Below, piece after piece: positions 10,924-21,202 of a stretch of 64,000 nt of DNA. Origin of the DNA: Hymenopus coronatus (taxonomy: Eukaryota > Arthropoda > Insecta > Mantodea > Hymenopodidae); contig CM060895.1 in assembly GCA_030762935.1 (NCBI GenBank), positions 40,223,501 to 40,287,500 of the forward strand, in the 5' to 3' direction. Position numbers and translations under genes: made by a program. How positions within the stretch are numbered: position 1 is the first letter of the stretch; the number at the start of each line of letters is the position of its first letter. Below the pieces are notes generated by a model, which saw only the letters and a list, made by a program, of their open reading frames with translations, did no database searches and had not been told where the DNA came from.

Positions 10924-11785
10924 ACTTTCTCTATACATACTATGTGCATAGTGTATAGAGAACGTATTGTAACAAAATTCGATACCGAAATTTCACCGGA
11001 AATACATGTTTTTGGTCTCCCTGAATCCAAAAAAAAGCATTTTTGGAAAAAGGTGCGCGGGTGCGATTCTGTGGACAGCATAGCGCTCAAAAACAAAAAG
11101 TCCGTTAAATACCAAACTTAGTATTTAAGTTCAATATCTCTCAAGGATGCGACATGAAGATTTTCAAGAAAATTCACCAACCCCCAACTACCTTTTAAAT
11201 GTAATAATTTTCGAAAATTTTCAGTTTCTCCAAAATGACTTTTGACGACTTTGATTAAAATATCTTATATTTAAGCTGTTTACATACAAAATAAAATGTA
11301 TATCTCGAACTTTGTGAGAATAGTCCCTGAAAATCTGTTTATTCTGGATGAATTTTGCCGAAGTTTGCTTAACTGTTAAACCAGAAGAGATAGACAAAAG
11401 CTTAATACACAGAAGATGTGGATCTCATCAAAATACAGAAGTTATGTCTTTTACATTTTTGTTGTTGAGGTAACCGTTTCAGAGATATTCCTTGTTATTG
11501 ATTTCAGTTGTGAATTATTTATATTTCTCTCGGTATGCGTCAGTTTTTCTTTTGTTCTACTCCTGGGCAAGCAAAGAAGCGATTTGCAATGACAATCGCA
11601 TAACAACAGCTTTTAAAACATTTGACTCTCTGTGTAGCAGAGGAAGTAGCCTAGTGCATACCCTTATTTTCTTCCTACTTATAAGGAACTAATGATTATC
11701 TCGATTAGCAAGGTGCAGAAAGAAGAATAATCTTGTGTAAGAAGTTTGTAGAACAGCTAGAGAAATGTGAATGTAACACATCAGA
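10924..11785 (+). mobile_element. HINE-like repeat, array member 1
   Basis: Full forward copy. Palindrome ACTTTCTCTATACATACTAT / GCATAGTGTATAGAGAAC; 3' end GAGAAATGTGAATGTAACAC then ATCAGAATTTT. It belongs to the subfamily with TTGTTCTACTCCTGG in the 3' half, shared with 20971-21917 and 44718-45630. Confidence 0.88.
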
Positions 11786-11964
11786 ATTTTTTTTAAAACA
11801 TTCGGTTCTAAAATGTAAATTTTTGGATTCTCATGTAAAGATTTCACAATATATTAAAGTACATATATGCAATATAATATATGTATTTCACCTAGGTTTC
11901 AGTTTGCCAGTTTATGTTTCATGCTCCAAAGTTATTCCATGTCAATCCGATTCTTCTCATTTTT

Positions 11965-12823
11965 ACTTTCTCTATATTCACTATGTACATAGTTTATAGA
12001 GAATGTATTGCACTCCACAAAAAATTCGATACCGAGATTTCACCGGAAATATATGTTTTAGGGTCCCCTGTATCCAAAAAAGTGTTTTCAGAAAAAGGTC
12101 CGTGTGTGTGTCCGTGTGTCTGTGTGTCCGTGTGTCTGTGAACACAACTCAAAAACGAAAAGTCGATAAAATACCAAACTTGGTATTTAAGTTTAGTATC
12201 TTTCAGGGATGCGACACAAAGATTTTGAGAAAAATCCCCACACCCCAAACTACCCTTTACATGGAACTTTTTTCGAAAATTTTGATTTTCTAAAAAATTG
12301 GCTCTAACGATTTTGATTAAAATGTCGTATATTAAAGACATTTACCTGAAAAATAAAATGTATATTTTGAATTTTCTGGGAATAGCCTGTGAAGACTACT
12401 TTATTCCGGATGAATTTTTCATACTACTAAACCGTAAGAGATGGACAAAAACTAAACACACAAAAAATGTAGAGCACGTTAAAACCCACAATTTATGTAT
12501 ATACATTTTTTTCGTGGAGTTGATCGTTTTTGAGATATTCCTTTCTCTTGGTTTCAGCTTTGAAAAACATACTTTTCTCATACAGAAATTTGTCAACTCC
12601 TGTCCATACAAACAAAGGAACATCAGTCACATAGCAACCGGCTTTTGGCTTTCACTTTAACCTATGGTTCTCCCTTATTTCGCTTCTACTTACAATAAAG
12701 CAAGATATAAGACCATTTCTGCTAATTTTTCTCGATTAGCATGAAATAAATAAAAGAATAAGCTTATTAACAATAATAATTTACATAGATATAGAGAAAG
12801 TCATGTGAATGGAACACATCAGA
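11965..12823 (+). mobile_element. HINE-like repeat, array member 2
   Basis: Full forward copy with both ends. The GT tract at 12103-12139 (TGTGTGTCC units) is the longest in this array. It ends GTGAATGGAACACATCAGA followed by a T-run. Confidence 0.88.
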
Positions 12824-12935
12824 TTTTTTTCAGTATTATGGGAATGCATCTATCGAGATCAATCGTTATCATTTCAACACTTACAAACTGAAGGAAAAAC
12901 ACATTAAATCTTAAAAGCAGTTGTGTTTATATATC

Positions 12936-13777
12936 ACCTTCTCTATACGTATCATGTGCCTAGTAAATATAAAAGGTATTGTATTCCATCTAAACTCCAG
13001 ACAGAGATTTCAACTGTAATGTGTTTTGAGGTCCCCTGAGCAAAATAAAAACATTTTTGGAAAAGGGATCGTTTGTGTGTGCATGGGACAACATAACTCA
13101 AAAACGAAAAGTCGATTAAATACCAAACTTGAGAATTAGTTCAGCATCTTTCAAATATGCGACGCCAAGATTTTCAAGAAAATCCCCCTACCCAAATTCT
13201 GTTTACATGGAAAAACTTCCGAACATTTTGGTTTTCTCAAAAAAGATTCTATCGTTAATGATTAAAATATCCAATATTCAATGTATTTGTATGGCAAATA
13301 AAATGCTTATATTGAATTTTCTGGGAATAGCCTCTGAAGGCCTCTTCAGTCCGGATGACTTTTGTACAACGAGTAAACCATACGAGATAAACAAAAAAGC
13401 TACTGCACAAAAAAAAAAAAAAAAATGCAAATCTCGCTAAAAAACACAATTTATATCATATACCTTGTGAGGAATTAACCATTTCCGAAGTATTCTTTGT
13501 TATTGGTTTCAATTCTAGAATACTTGAAACTCTTCTCAAAACGGGAATTTGAATTCTGATTCTCTGGTTTTACTCCGATCTTTAATCACATAGCAACCAT
13601 CTATTAAAAGATCTGACTGTCGCTTTAGGCTAGTGAACTCCCTTCTACTCATAAGGAACTAAAAGAATTTCTGCTAATGTTTATTTTGATCAGCATGAAA
13701 TAGATAGAAGAATACGCTTTTATAAGAATATTTGTTACAGTTTAAGAAGAGAAAAACAAGTAAATGGAGCTTATTAG
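12936..13777 (+). mobile_element. HINE-like repeat, array member 3
   Basis: Forward copy, more diverged: the palindrome is degraded (ACCTTCTCTATACGTATCAT) and the 3' hairpin is broken (AAGTAAATGGAGCTTATTAG). Only about 10 bp separate it from member 4. Confidence 0.85.
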
Positions 13778-13786
13778 TTGCTTTTT

Positions 13787-14622
13787 ACTTTCTCTACACG
13801 TACTATGTACACAGTGTATAGAGGAGGTATTGCATTCCCCCAAAAGTTCGATACCGAGATTTCACCAGAGATATGCGTTTTTAGGTCCACTGTATAAAAA
13901 AAGGAAAAAAAAAAAGCATTTTCAGAAAAGGTGTGTGTCCGTGTCTGTGAACAGGATAACTAAAAAACGAAAAGTCGGTAAAATACCAAACTTCGTACTT
14001 AAAGTTAGTATCTTCCAGGGATGCGACACGACGGTTTTGAGAAAAATCTTTACAAGGAAAAAAATTCGAAAATTTTGATTTTCTTAAAAATGGCTCTAAC
14101 GATTTTAATTAAAATAGCGTATAGGTACTGAAGACATTTACATGGCAAATCAAATTTATATCTTGAATTGTCTGGGAATAGCCTCTAAAGACCTCTTTAT
14201 TCTGGGTGAATTTTGTTGAATTTTGGGTAACTGGTAAACCGTAAGAGATAGACAAAAACTTACTATACATAAAAATATAGAGCACGTTAAAACAAACAAT
14301 TTAAGTTACATGCATTTTTTCGTGGATTTGATCGTTTTTGAGATATTCTTTGTTATCGGTTTAAGCTATAAAATACTTGTACTTTTCTCATACGGGATTG
14401 TCAACTCTTGTCCAGACATCAAAGGAACGCCAATCATATATCAACCAGCTTTTGACTATCACTTTAGCTTATGGTACTTCCTTATTTCCCTTTTACTTTC
14501 ATGGGAATAAGTAATAAGACGATTTTTGCTAATTTTTTCTCGATTAGCATGAAGTAAATAGAAGAATAAGCTTTTTAACAATAATTTCTTGTAGAGATGC
14601 AGAGAAAAATCACGCGAATCAA
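13787..14622 (+). mobile_element. HINE-like repeat, array member 4
   Basis: Forward copy opening ACTTTCTCTACACGTACTAT. The 3' end is decayed (GAGAAAAATCACGCGAATCA then a T-run). About 30 bp of the GGGTGG/CCCTTTACATGG block in the 5' half is deleted. Confidence 0.85.
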
Positions 14623-15191
14623 TTTTTTTTTTGTTTTATTTAAGATTCGCGCTTTGAAGGTTAGGTACATAAAACATTTAACTAAACTTCATGTAATTTG
14701 ACTTGATAAATAACGAGTATAACCAAATGATTATATAAATGCTGTCAGCTGTATGTCACTTTGTAAGCGAAGTTTATTTGTGTTTGCATGTGTTTTACAA
14801 AAGCCCACGAATGCTTTGAAGGTCGCAAAAATGCGCCTCCCCTGACATCACTGGTCTGCTGAAACACGTTATATACCGATTTGAAAACCGCTGGAGATTT
14901 AACAGGTCGTTCATTCCATAAAATTCCCATTCGAAACTGAAATGAAATCGACGAGCTTGGATTGGTCATCCTGCGCCAATGCGATTTGAAATATTCAGAG
15001 TGCAATGAGGGTTTTCCGACCGCGCTAATTCCGAGTGAACGTTAACATTTGCAATTGCTGATTAGAGCGAAGACTAGGTTTGTGTACGTACGCGATAACG
15101 CATTAAGAGCTTATGGAACGAGATATGTGACGTCACACATTGCTACGTTCGTTGTTTATCGCGAGCGGAGTTGAAAAACACTGTGGTGATT
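14623..15191. other. Unassigned spacer before the composite array
   Basis: Moderately GC-richer in 14800-15170, with TGACGTCA at 15129-15136 (a CRE-like octamer; chance cannot be excluded). The 86-codon minus frame at 14745-15005 has no recognisable domain. Confidence 0.35.
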
Positions 15192-15435
15192 GAATTCTAG
15201 GGACCGTGGAGTATTTACTTGCTTCAGTAATAAACTTTCAACTGTTAACAGTCGCATCGTCATATTTCCACCACATAAAGTTGCAGATAAGCTGTTATAA
15301 TTGCCCAAATACAGGATACAGAAATGATGCTGCGACTGACAATGCATACACATCCTGTAATTTTACGTCATTTGCAGTAACCTCGGGTCGAACAGGAATT
15401 TTTTACTCAAAATTTGTAAAACATTTTGAAAATGT
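15192..15435 (+). repeat. Composite-array unit I, copy 1
   Basis: About 245 bp from GAATTCTAGGGACCGTGGAG to AAAACATTTTGAAAATG, directly preceding a reversed HINE. Diagnostic blocks are ATGATGCTGCGACTGACAAT and ACATCCTGTAATTTTA. Copies follow at 17211, 18718 and 19493. No coding frame is conserved among them. Confidence 0.85.
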
Positions 15436-15649
15436 TGATGTGTTATATTCACATGGCTTTCTATATCTTTCTGTAATAAATTAGACTTACAAAAAATACG
15501 AAGGCTTTCACGGACGGTGTTATGACGACTAAAAGAAAATAAAACTGGGCTTGTAGGTCGTGGTCCACTGGGCTTCTCGTTACCCAGACGTTTCGCTTTT
15601 GTCTGTGCATCTCCTCCAGTTACTATTGCGTAGTCATTTTTTAAAAAAT

Positions 15650-15890
15650 GTTTTTAATAGCTTCTTTAACTGCAATGGTCATATCTTGTGAAACAGCTCG
15701 TATTTCTGTAGGTTTAGAACATTAGGTTAATCATTTTTATATCACTCAACGCTCGCACATTCACACTTCCAGAGTCTGTGAGGGATATGGAATAATTCTG
15801 GTTAGAGAAAAATTCCCCGCCCCAGTCGGGAATCGAACTCGGTACTTCCGGATGAGAAGTCAGCTCGCTGATTACCCGACCATCACATGT
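15650..15890 (-). mobile_element. tRNA-derived SINE, family B, copy 1
   Basis: The minus-strand head has GGTAATCAGCGAGCTGACTT and the B-box GAGTTCGATTCCCGACTGG, followed by GGGGCGGGGAATTTTTC and a diverged tail ending near TCACAAGATATGACC. It lies inside the Penelope-like insertion, between its arms. Other copies are at 28804, 37770 and 62345. Confidence 0.7.
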
Positions 15891-15892
15891 CA

Positions 15893-15926
15893 TTGAAGAT
15901 GCTTGCCGCAGACGCAAGCGAAACGT
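15893..15926 (+). ncRNA. Hammerhead-ribozyme-like core
   Basis: TTGAAGAT is followed by a perfect 6-bp stem (GCTTGC 15901-15906, GCAAGC 15914-15919) and then GAAACGTCTGG. The layout (TGANGA, stem II, GAAAC) is that of a hammerhead core, a motif known from Penelope-like element termini. One extra base sits before the stem and stem III is not obvious, so self-cleavage is doubtful. Seen as a motif only. Confidence 0.4.
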
Positions 15927-16179
15927 CTGGGTAACAAGAGGCCTACAAGCCCAGTTTTGCTTTCTTTTGGTCGTCATATACTTACAAAAGTTTATTCTTC
16001 TACCTATGTACTTCATGCTAATCAAGATGTATATTAGCAGAAATGGTCTTATTCCTTAGTTACTTATAAGTAATATATAAAAGCAGTAACTATTGCTGAT
16101 TTTTAAATTGGGTCTCTTTGCGTAGCCAGGAGTAAAACAAAACAGGATTTCGACTTCCTGGTTGAGAAAGATATATTGT

Positions 16180-16700
16180 CGCGAACAAGGTTTTGCGAGG
16201 TGGGGCACAGGTGTTTGACAGTGGTGAAAGAAGGAAGGCAGAAGGCAGAGCAATAATAGCAACGGGACTAGCTCATATATTGAAAAAGATGAAATACTTT
16301 GTTAGTTGCGAATGTTTGGTTTACAAACGTTGGGGATTGCAATCTATTCCATTAAGCCTGGCCAATATCATTCTGATTACACAAAGCCTTACCTTATGTC
16401 ATGGTGTGCCTGGGCGAGGTGAGAGATGAAGTGGTCGAGGTGGTTGAGCCCGGAGCGTCACCCCGAGACACACACACACACACACAACAGAGGTTGCCTG
16501 ACGGCGAGATTGCAGATTCTAGTTCAGTTTTAGACTGAGCCTTTCCTATTGGTTACTGAGACAGGTTTGGGGACTTCGTCGAGGTTAGGTTACGTCTCAA
16601 AATAAGGAGTAAAAATGGAGTTTCCGAAAATCGACTCTTCTTTCTCACACTCTTTCGTTCAATTGACCAATGGCAGAATTCCAATCTAAAACTGGACCAG
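16180..16700. other. Unidentified block inside a HINE
   Basis: Interrupts the reversed HINE. GC-richer, with a CA run (16470-16486) and GAGGTGGTTGAGCCCGGAGC. The plus frame of 78 codons (16193-16429) shows no motif. I found no inverted ends and no second copy. Confidence 0.4.
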
Positions 16701-17210
16701 AAGCCGTATACTTCATAAGAAGCAGACAAAAACTTACTACACAAAAATGTATATCTCGTTAAAACATACACTTTATGGTTTACCGGTTACGCAAAAGTCA
16801 TTCAGAACGAAGAGGACTTCAGGGGTTATTCCCAAGTAATTCTGGATATATATATAATTTTTCATGTAAATATATTTAATATACGGCATTTCATTCCAAA
16901 CAAATATAGCAATTTTTTAGAAAATTGATTATTTTGAAACATTTTCCATGTAAAGCATAGTTTGTGGTAGGAGTATTTTCCTAAAAATACTAGTGTCGCA
17001 TCCTTGGAAGATACTGTTTGGTATTTAAGCGACTTTTAGTTATTTCTCTAAACTTTTTTTCTTTTTTTTTTTTTTTTGGATTCAGAGGTTCTCAAAATAT
17101 TACTTTCGGTGAAATCTCGCTATCGAATTTTTGGGCGGAATACAAAACCTTCTCTAACTACTGTGTACATTGTACATATTTGACAGAGAAAGTTAAACAT
17201 TATGATTATC

Positions 17211-17449
17211 GAATTCTCAGGTACGTGGAGTATTCATTTGAGTGGTAGATGCAGTTATTAATTTCCAACTCATAACAATCACATCGTAATATTTCCATCA
17301 CATGAAGTTGCAAATAAACCGTTATAAAAACCTAAATATATGATGCTTCGAATGACAGTGCAAACACATCCTGTAATTTTATGTATTTGCATAAACCTCG
17401 GCTTGAATAGGAATTTTTTACTCGAAATCTGTAAAACACTTAAAAATGT
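17211..17449 (+). repeat. Composite-array unit I, copy 2
   Basis: GAATTCTCAGGTACGTGGAG to CACTTAAAAATGTT. Shares with copy 1 the blocks TTTCCATCACATGAAGTTGC and ACACATCCTGTAATTTTATG. Confidence 0.85.
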
Positions 17450-18259
17450 TTGATGTGTTACTTTCACATGACTTTCTATGTCTTTCTGTAATAAACTATA
17501 CTTACAAAAGCTTATTATTCTTTCTATGTCATGTTAATCAAGATAAACCTTACCAGAAACGGTCTTAATACTTAAGTTATTTATAATTAGAAAAAGAATA
17601 ACGAAATACGTTAGGTTATAGCAATGGCCAATTCATAAAAGCTTTCCCTATATTTGATTTTGAAAGTTGGTTCTCTTTGTATATTCAGGAGTACAGCAAA
17701 TGCAAAAAAGATTTCGATTTCCTGTTTGAGAAAACTGAAACCAATAACAATATCTCAAATTGTTAGTTCTACATAAAAACTGTACTACATAAATTGTGTT
17801 TTAACGAAATCTACTGTTTTAATAACCTTTTGTCTCTCTCTTATGGTTTACCTGTTATGCCAAAGTCATTCAGAATGAATTCAGGGACTATTCCCTATAT
17901 ACATCTTATTTGCCATGTAAATATTTTATCTTTAGCATACACCATTTTAATCAAAATCGTTAGCCAGTTTTTAAAAAATCGTAAATTTGAAAACATTTTC
18001 ATGCAAAGGTAGCTTGGGGGTTTGAATTCCTTGTAATCTTCGTGTCACATCCTTGGAAGATATTTTGGTATTTAAGCGACTTTTAATTTCCGAGTTATGC
18101 ACGAGCACACACGCGCACAGCCCTTTCTCTAAAATGCTTTTTTGGATTCAGGATTCCTCAAAACAATATTTCCGGCGAAATCTTGGTATCGAATATTTGG
18201 GTGGAATATATCTTCTCCAACTACTAGGTATCTACATTGCACATACGCACTAGAGAAGA
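17450..18259 (-). mobile_element. HINE-like repeat, second array copy
   Basis: TTGATGTGTTACTTTCACAT at the start; ends GCACTAGAGAAGA. Closer in sequence to the copies at 15436 and 18942 than to the rest of the window (CTTTCTGTAATAAACTATAC), as expected if the whole unit was duplicated. Confidence 0.84.
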
Positions 18260-18271
18260 TTAAACATAGTT

Positions 18272-18701
18272 GGAGAGCTAGAGTCAGACTGAAAAATTCA
18301 ATGCCATAGCCGGAATTTTAACCACGGATCTGCCGATCTCTAGCGGGTTGCTTTACCATTGAGCTAACATGGCAACATGCTGGCAAGCATTAAATTTCTC
18401 AATTGACCCGCATGTTTCCCGGTAAACCACAAGGTGAGCTCAAATTATTTTGAGATGACAAATCCAATTGCGACTTACAATGTTGTAAGTACTTTAAGTC
18501 CAAGGATTCATAGTATAGGCAACTTTTATTGTCAAATATTGTTGATTTAATTGGTGTTGTTTTTTCTCACACAAGCCGTGTGTAGGGCAAGAGTTGGATA
18601 GGTTCAAATCCCGGCTATGGCATTGAATTTTTCAGTCTGACTCTACTATCCAATTCCTGTCCTACACACGGTTTGTGTGAACAAAAATGAAATCAACAAA
18701 G
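18272..18701 (+). mobile_element. tRNA-like foldback element (family A), copy 2
   Basis: Flanked by TTAAACATAGTT at 18260-18271 and 18702-18713. The left part is a minus-strand tRNA-like sequence (B-box-like GGTTAAAATTCCGGC; AGCTCAATGGTAAAGC as A box). The right part (18541-18697) is a palindromic piece running from GTTGATTT to AAATCAAC that carries a plus-strand B-box fragment, GGTTCAAATCCCGGC. Between them is the family spacer TTATTTTGAGATGACAAATC. Confidence 0.8.
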
Positions 18702-18717
18702 TTAAACATAGTTATTT

Positions 18718-18941
18718 AATTCTTAGATACCGTGGAGTATTCATTTGAGTGTTAGCTGCGGTAATCAATTTTCAATTCGTAACAGACAATCACATGAAGT
18801 TGTTATAATCTAAATTCAGGATGCAGTAATGATGCTGCGACTGACAATGGATACACATCCTGTAATTGTATGCCATTTGAAATAACCTCGGTTCAAACAA
18901 CATTTTTTTTACTCAAAATTTGTAAAACCATTTAGAAAAAG
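18718..18941 (+). repeat. Composite-array unit I, copy 3
   Basis: AATTCTTAGATACCGTGGAG through ATGATGCTGCGACTGACAAT to ACCATTTAGAAAAA. About 25 bp of the TTTCCACC block is deleted. Confidence 0.84.
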
Positions 18942-19492
18942 CTGATGTATTGCGTTCACATAACTTTCTGTACCTTTCTGTTATAAAGTATACTTACAAA
19001 ACTCACTATTCTATCTACGTCACGCTAATCAAGAAATTGTTTTAATACTTAGTCCCTAGGAGAAGAATAACGCAATACATTAGGCTAAAGCAATAGTCAA
19101 GTCTTACAGAAGCTGTCGTATGTTTGATTTTGAAATTGAATTCTCTTTGTGTATTTTAATGAGATCTACTTTTATGAATAACATTTTGTTACGGTTTACC
19201 CGTTATGCTAAAATGATTAGGGAATGACTTCATGGGCTACTCCCCAAAATTTTTAAATCTTTAATGTACGGCATTTCAATCAAAATCTTAACAATTTTTT
19301 AAAAACTCGAAAATTTCGAAAAATGAACATGTAAAGAGTAGTTAGAGGTGGGGTTATTTTCCTGAAAATCAACCAGCTTTTTAAAAGTTGACTAACGCTT
19401 AGCCTAGTGTATATACATACATAAACACGGACTTTTTTGGATTCCGGTATCCTCAAAACATGTATTTCCGGTGAAATCTCGCTATAGAATTT
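18942..19492 (-). mobile_element. HINE-like repeat, third array copy, shortened
   Basis: Starts CTGATGTATTGCGTTCACAT. Large internal parts are missing (19150-19170 and 19370-19400 junctions), and it ends at GTGAAATCTCGCTATAGAAT without a palindrome, running straight into unit I copy 4. Confidence 0.8.
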
Positions 19493-19723
19493 TCATGTAC
19501 CGTGGAGTATTTATTTGAACTTTTGTTTCAGTAATCAATGCTCAACTCGTAATAGACATCACATCTCAATATTTCCACCGCAGGAAGTTGCAGATAAGCT
19601 GTTATATCACTCTAAATGCAAGATGAGTAATGATGCTGCAACTGACAGTGCATACACATCCTCTGATTTCATGTTATTTGCTGTAACTTCGGTTTGAACA
19701 GGAATGTTTTGCTCAAAATTGTA
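19493..19723 (+). repeat. Composite-array unit I, copy 4
   Basis: TTCATGTACCGTGGAGTATT to TTTGCTCAAAATTGTACG. The last unit; no HINE follows, so the array ends here. Confidence 0.84.
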
Positions 19724-20092
19724 CGCGGAAAAAACTTTGAAAAATGAATAAAACCGCAAAATATTCTACCGTGGAGGATCGCGTTTGTTTGCAAAGGGCA
19801 TGTTAAAAGTTTCCAACAAAGACCGGGAAGCCGCAGGCCTGTCTCCCGCAAGTTCATAAAAATTCCATATATGAGGTAAAGGATGTAATTTTGAGCCTCT
19901 ATTGCATGGTGTTGCCATTTAGCAACAAAATTGATTAGTCAAACTTTTAGTATATTTAAATGAGTTTTGTTATTTTCATATTATAATGGCATTTAACAAT
20001 AAAATGAAAAGTATTTCAAGCTATTTCGTATCGTAAATATATTAATTTATTTCAATGTTATTGTAATGTTTTTTTTTTGTTTTTTTTTTTTA
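19724..20092. other. Spacer after the array
   Basis: 19730-19860 is GC-richer with no match; the rest is AT-rich, ending in long T-runs (20068-20091) that precede a HINE. No gene. Confidence 0.45.
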
Positions 20093-20583
20093 ACTTTCTG
20101 TATACGTACTATGTTCATAGTGTATAGAGAAGGTATTGCACTCCACCCAAAAATTCGATACAGAGATTTCACCGGAAATATACGTTTTGGGGTCCCGTGT
20201 ATCCAAAATAGTATTTTCAGAAAAAGGTCCGTGTGTGTCAGTGTGTCTGTGAACACGACAACTCAAAAACGAAAAGTCGGTAAAGTACCAAACCTTGTAT
20301 TTAAGTGAAGTATCTTCCAGGGATGCGACAGGAAGATTTTCAGAAAAATCCCCCCACCCCAAACTACCCTTTACATGGAAAAAGTTTCGAAAATTTTTAT
20401 TTTCTCAAAAATTGCTCTCACGATTTTAATTAAAATATCGTATATTAAAGATATTTACCTCACAAATAAAATGTATATATTTAATTTTCTGGGAATAGCC
20501 TCTGAAGACTACTTTATCCTGGATGAATTTTACGGAATTTTGCATAACTGCTAAACCCTAAGAGATGGACAAAAACTTACCAC
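20093..20583 (+). mobile_element. HINE-like repeat, 5' half
   Basis: Excellent 5' half (palindrome ACTTTCTGTATACGTACTAT / CATAGTGTATAGAGAAGG). It breaks off at GAGATGGACAAAAACTTACC; the 3' half is missing. Confidence 0.86.
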
Positions 20584-20970
20584 TTTCCACCTTTAAGAAA
20601 ATTTAATCCATAAATTAATCACATTTTCACAGTGGTTTTTGAAAATATATCTATTATCTGTAGTAGCGTGTATTTTACTTTGTAAAGTTACATATCGTGG
20701 ATACGTATGCACATTCTGTGAAATAGTAATGGAGTTTAAACAAAAGTGATTTATTTTAAAAGTATGAAATTGAGTTTTTAGAAAAACGCTGTTTTGTAAG
20801 ATCCTAAATTAGGAAAAATGTGTATTGTTACGTTCTTTAAATGACTGTGGAGCCTCAAGAAAGGGTGGGGGGGGGGCGACATGTAAATCTTTACTATGGA
20901 CGAGCAAGGGTAAAATCGATTTTTTGACTGCCTGAAGTCAAACATTAATTCCCAGTGTCCCTACTTTTTT
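20584..20970. other. AT-rich spacer
   Basis: No repeat match. A run of ten G at 20868-20877. No frame above background. Confidence 0.45.
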
Positions 20971-21160
20971 ACTTTCTCTAGTGTCTAGTCTTAGTCTTTC
21001 TCTAGTGTAGACTTTCTCTAGTCTACAATATACATAGAGATAGAGAAGGTATTGTAATGCACCCAAAACTTTGATACCGAGATTTCACCGGAAATGTATG
21101 TTTTGGGGTCCTCCGAGTCCGAAAAAAACATTTTTAAAAAAACATCCATGTGTGTGTCTA

Positions 21161-21202
<42 letters not shown>

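Larger units (their letters stand above)
15495..15979 (-). mobile_element. Non-autonomous Penelope-like element with inverted halves
   Basis: Flanked by the duplication ACTTACAAAA (15485-15494, 15980-15989). The minus-strand 3' end reads CCGTGAAAGCCTTCGTATT, which resembles the 3' ends of Penelope-like elements as I remember them. Arms of about 75 bp are inverted: GACGACTAAAAG...CTGGGCTTGTAGG on the left and CCTACAAGCCCAG...GGTCGTC on the right. No reverse transcriptase or GIY-YIG frame is present. A family B SINE lies inside. Penelope copies often carry inverted partial 5' ends, which fits. A plain foldback MITE is the alternative. Confidence 0.6.
15436..17193 (-). mobile_element. HINE-like repeat, reversed, interrupted twice
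   Basis: Starts TTGATGTGTTATATTCACAT and ends TTGACAGAGAAAGTTAAAC. Two foreign blocks split it: a Penelope-like insertion (15495-15979) and an unidentified block (about 16180-16700). After each, HINE sequence resumes at or near the point where it stopped (ACTTACAAAAGTTTATTCTT; AGACAAAAACTTACTACACA). Confidence 0.8.

Noticed and set aside
9689..14622. CRISPR-like or satellite reading of the regular repeats
   Set aside because: Units are about 850 bp, diverged, in both orientations across the window, and end in transposon-like termini; nothing is prokaryotic.
15129..15136. TGACGTCA as a CRE enhancer site
   Set aside because: A single octamer with no promoter or gene context is not evidence of regulation.
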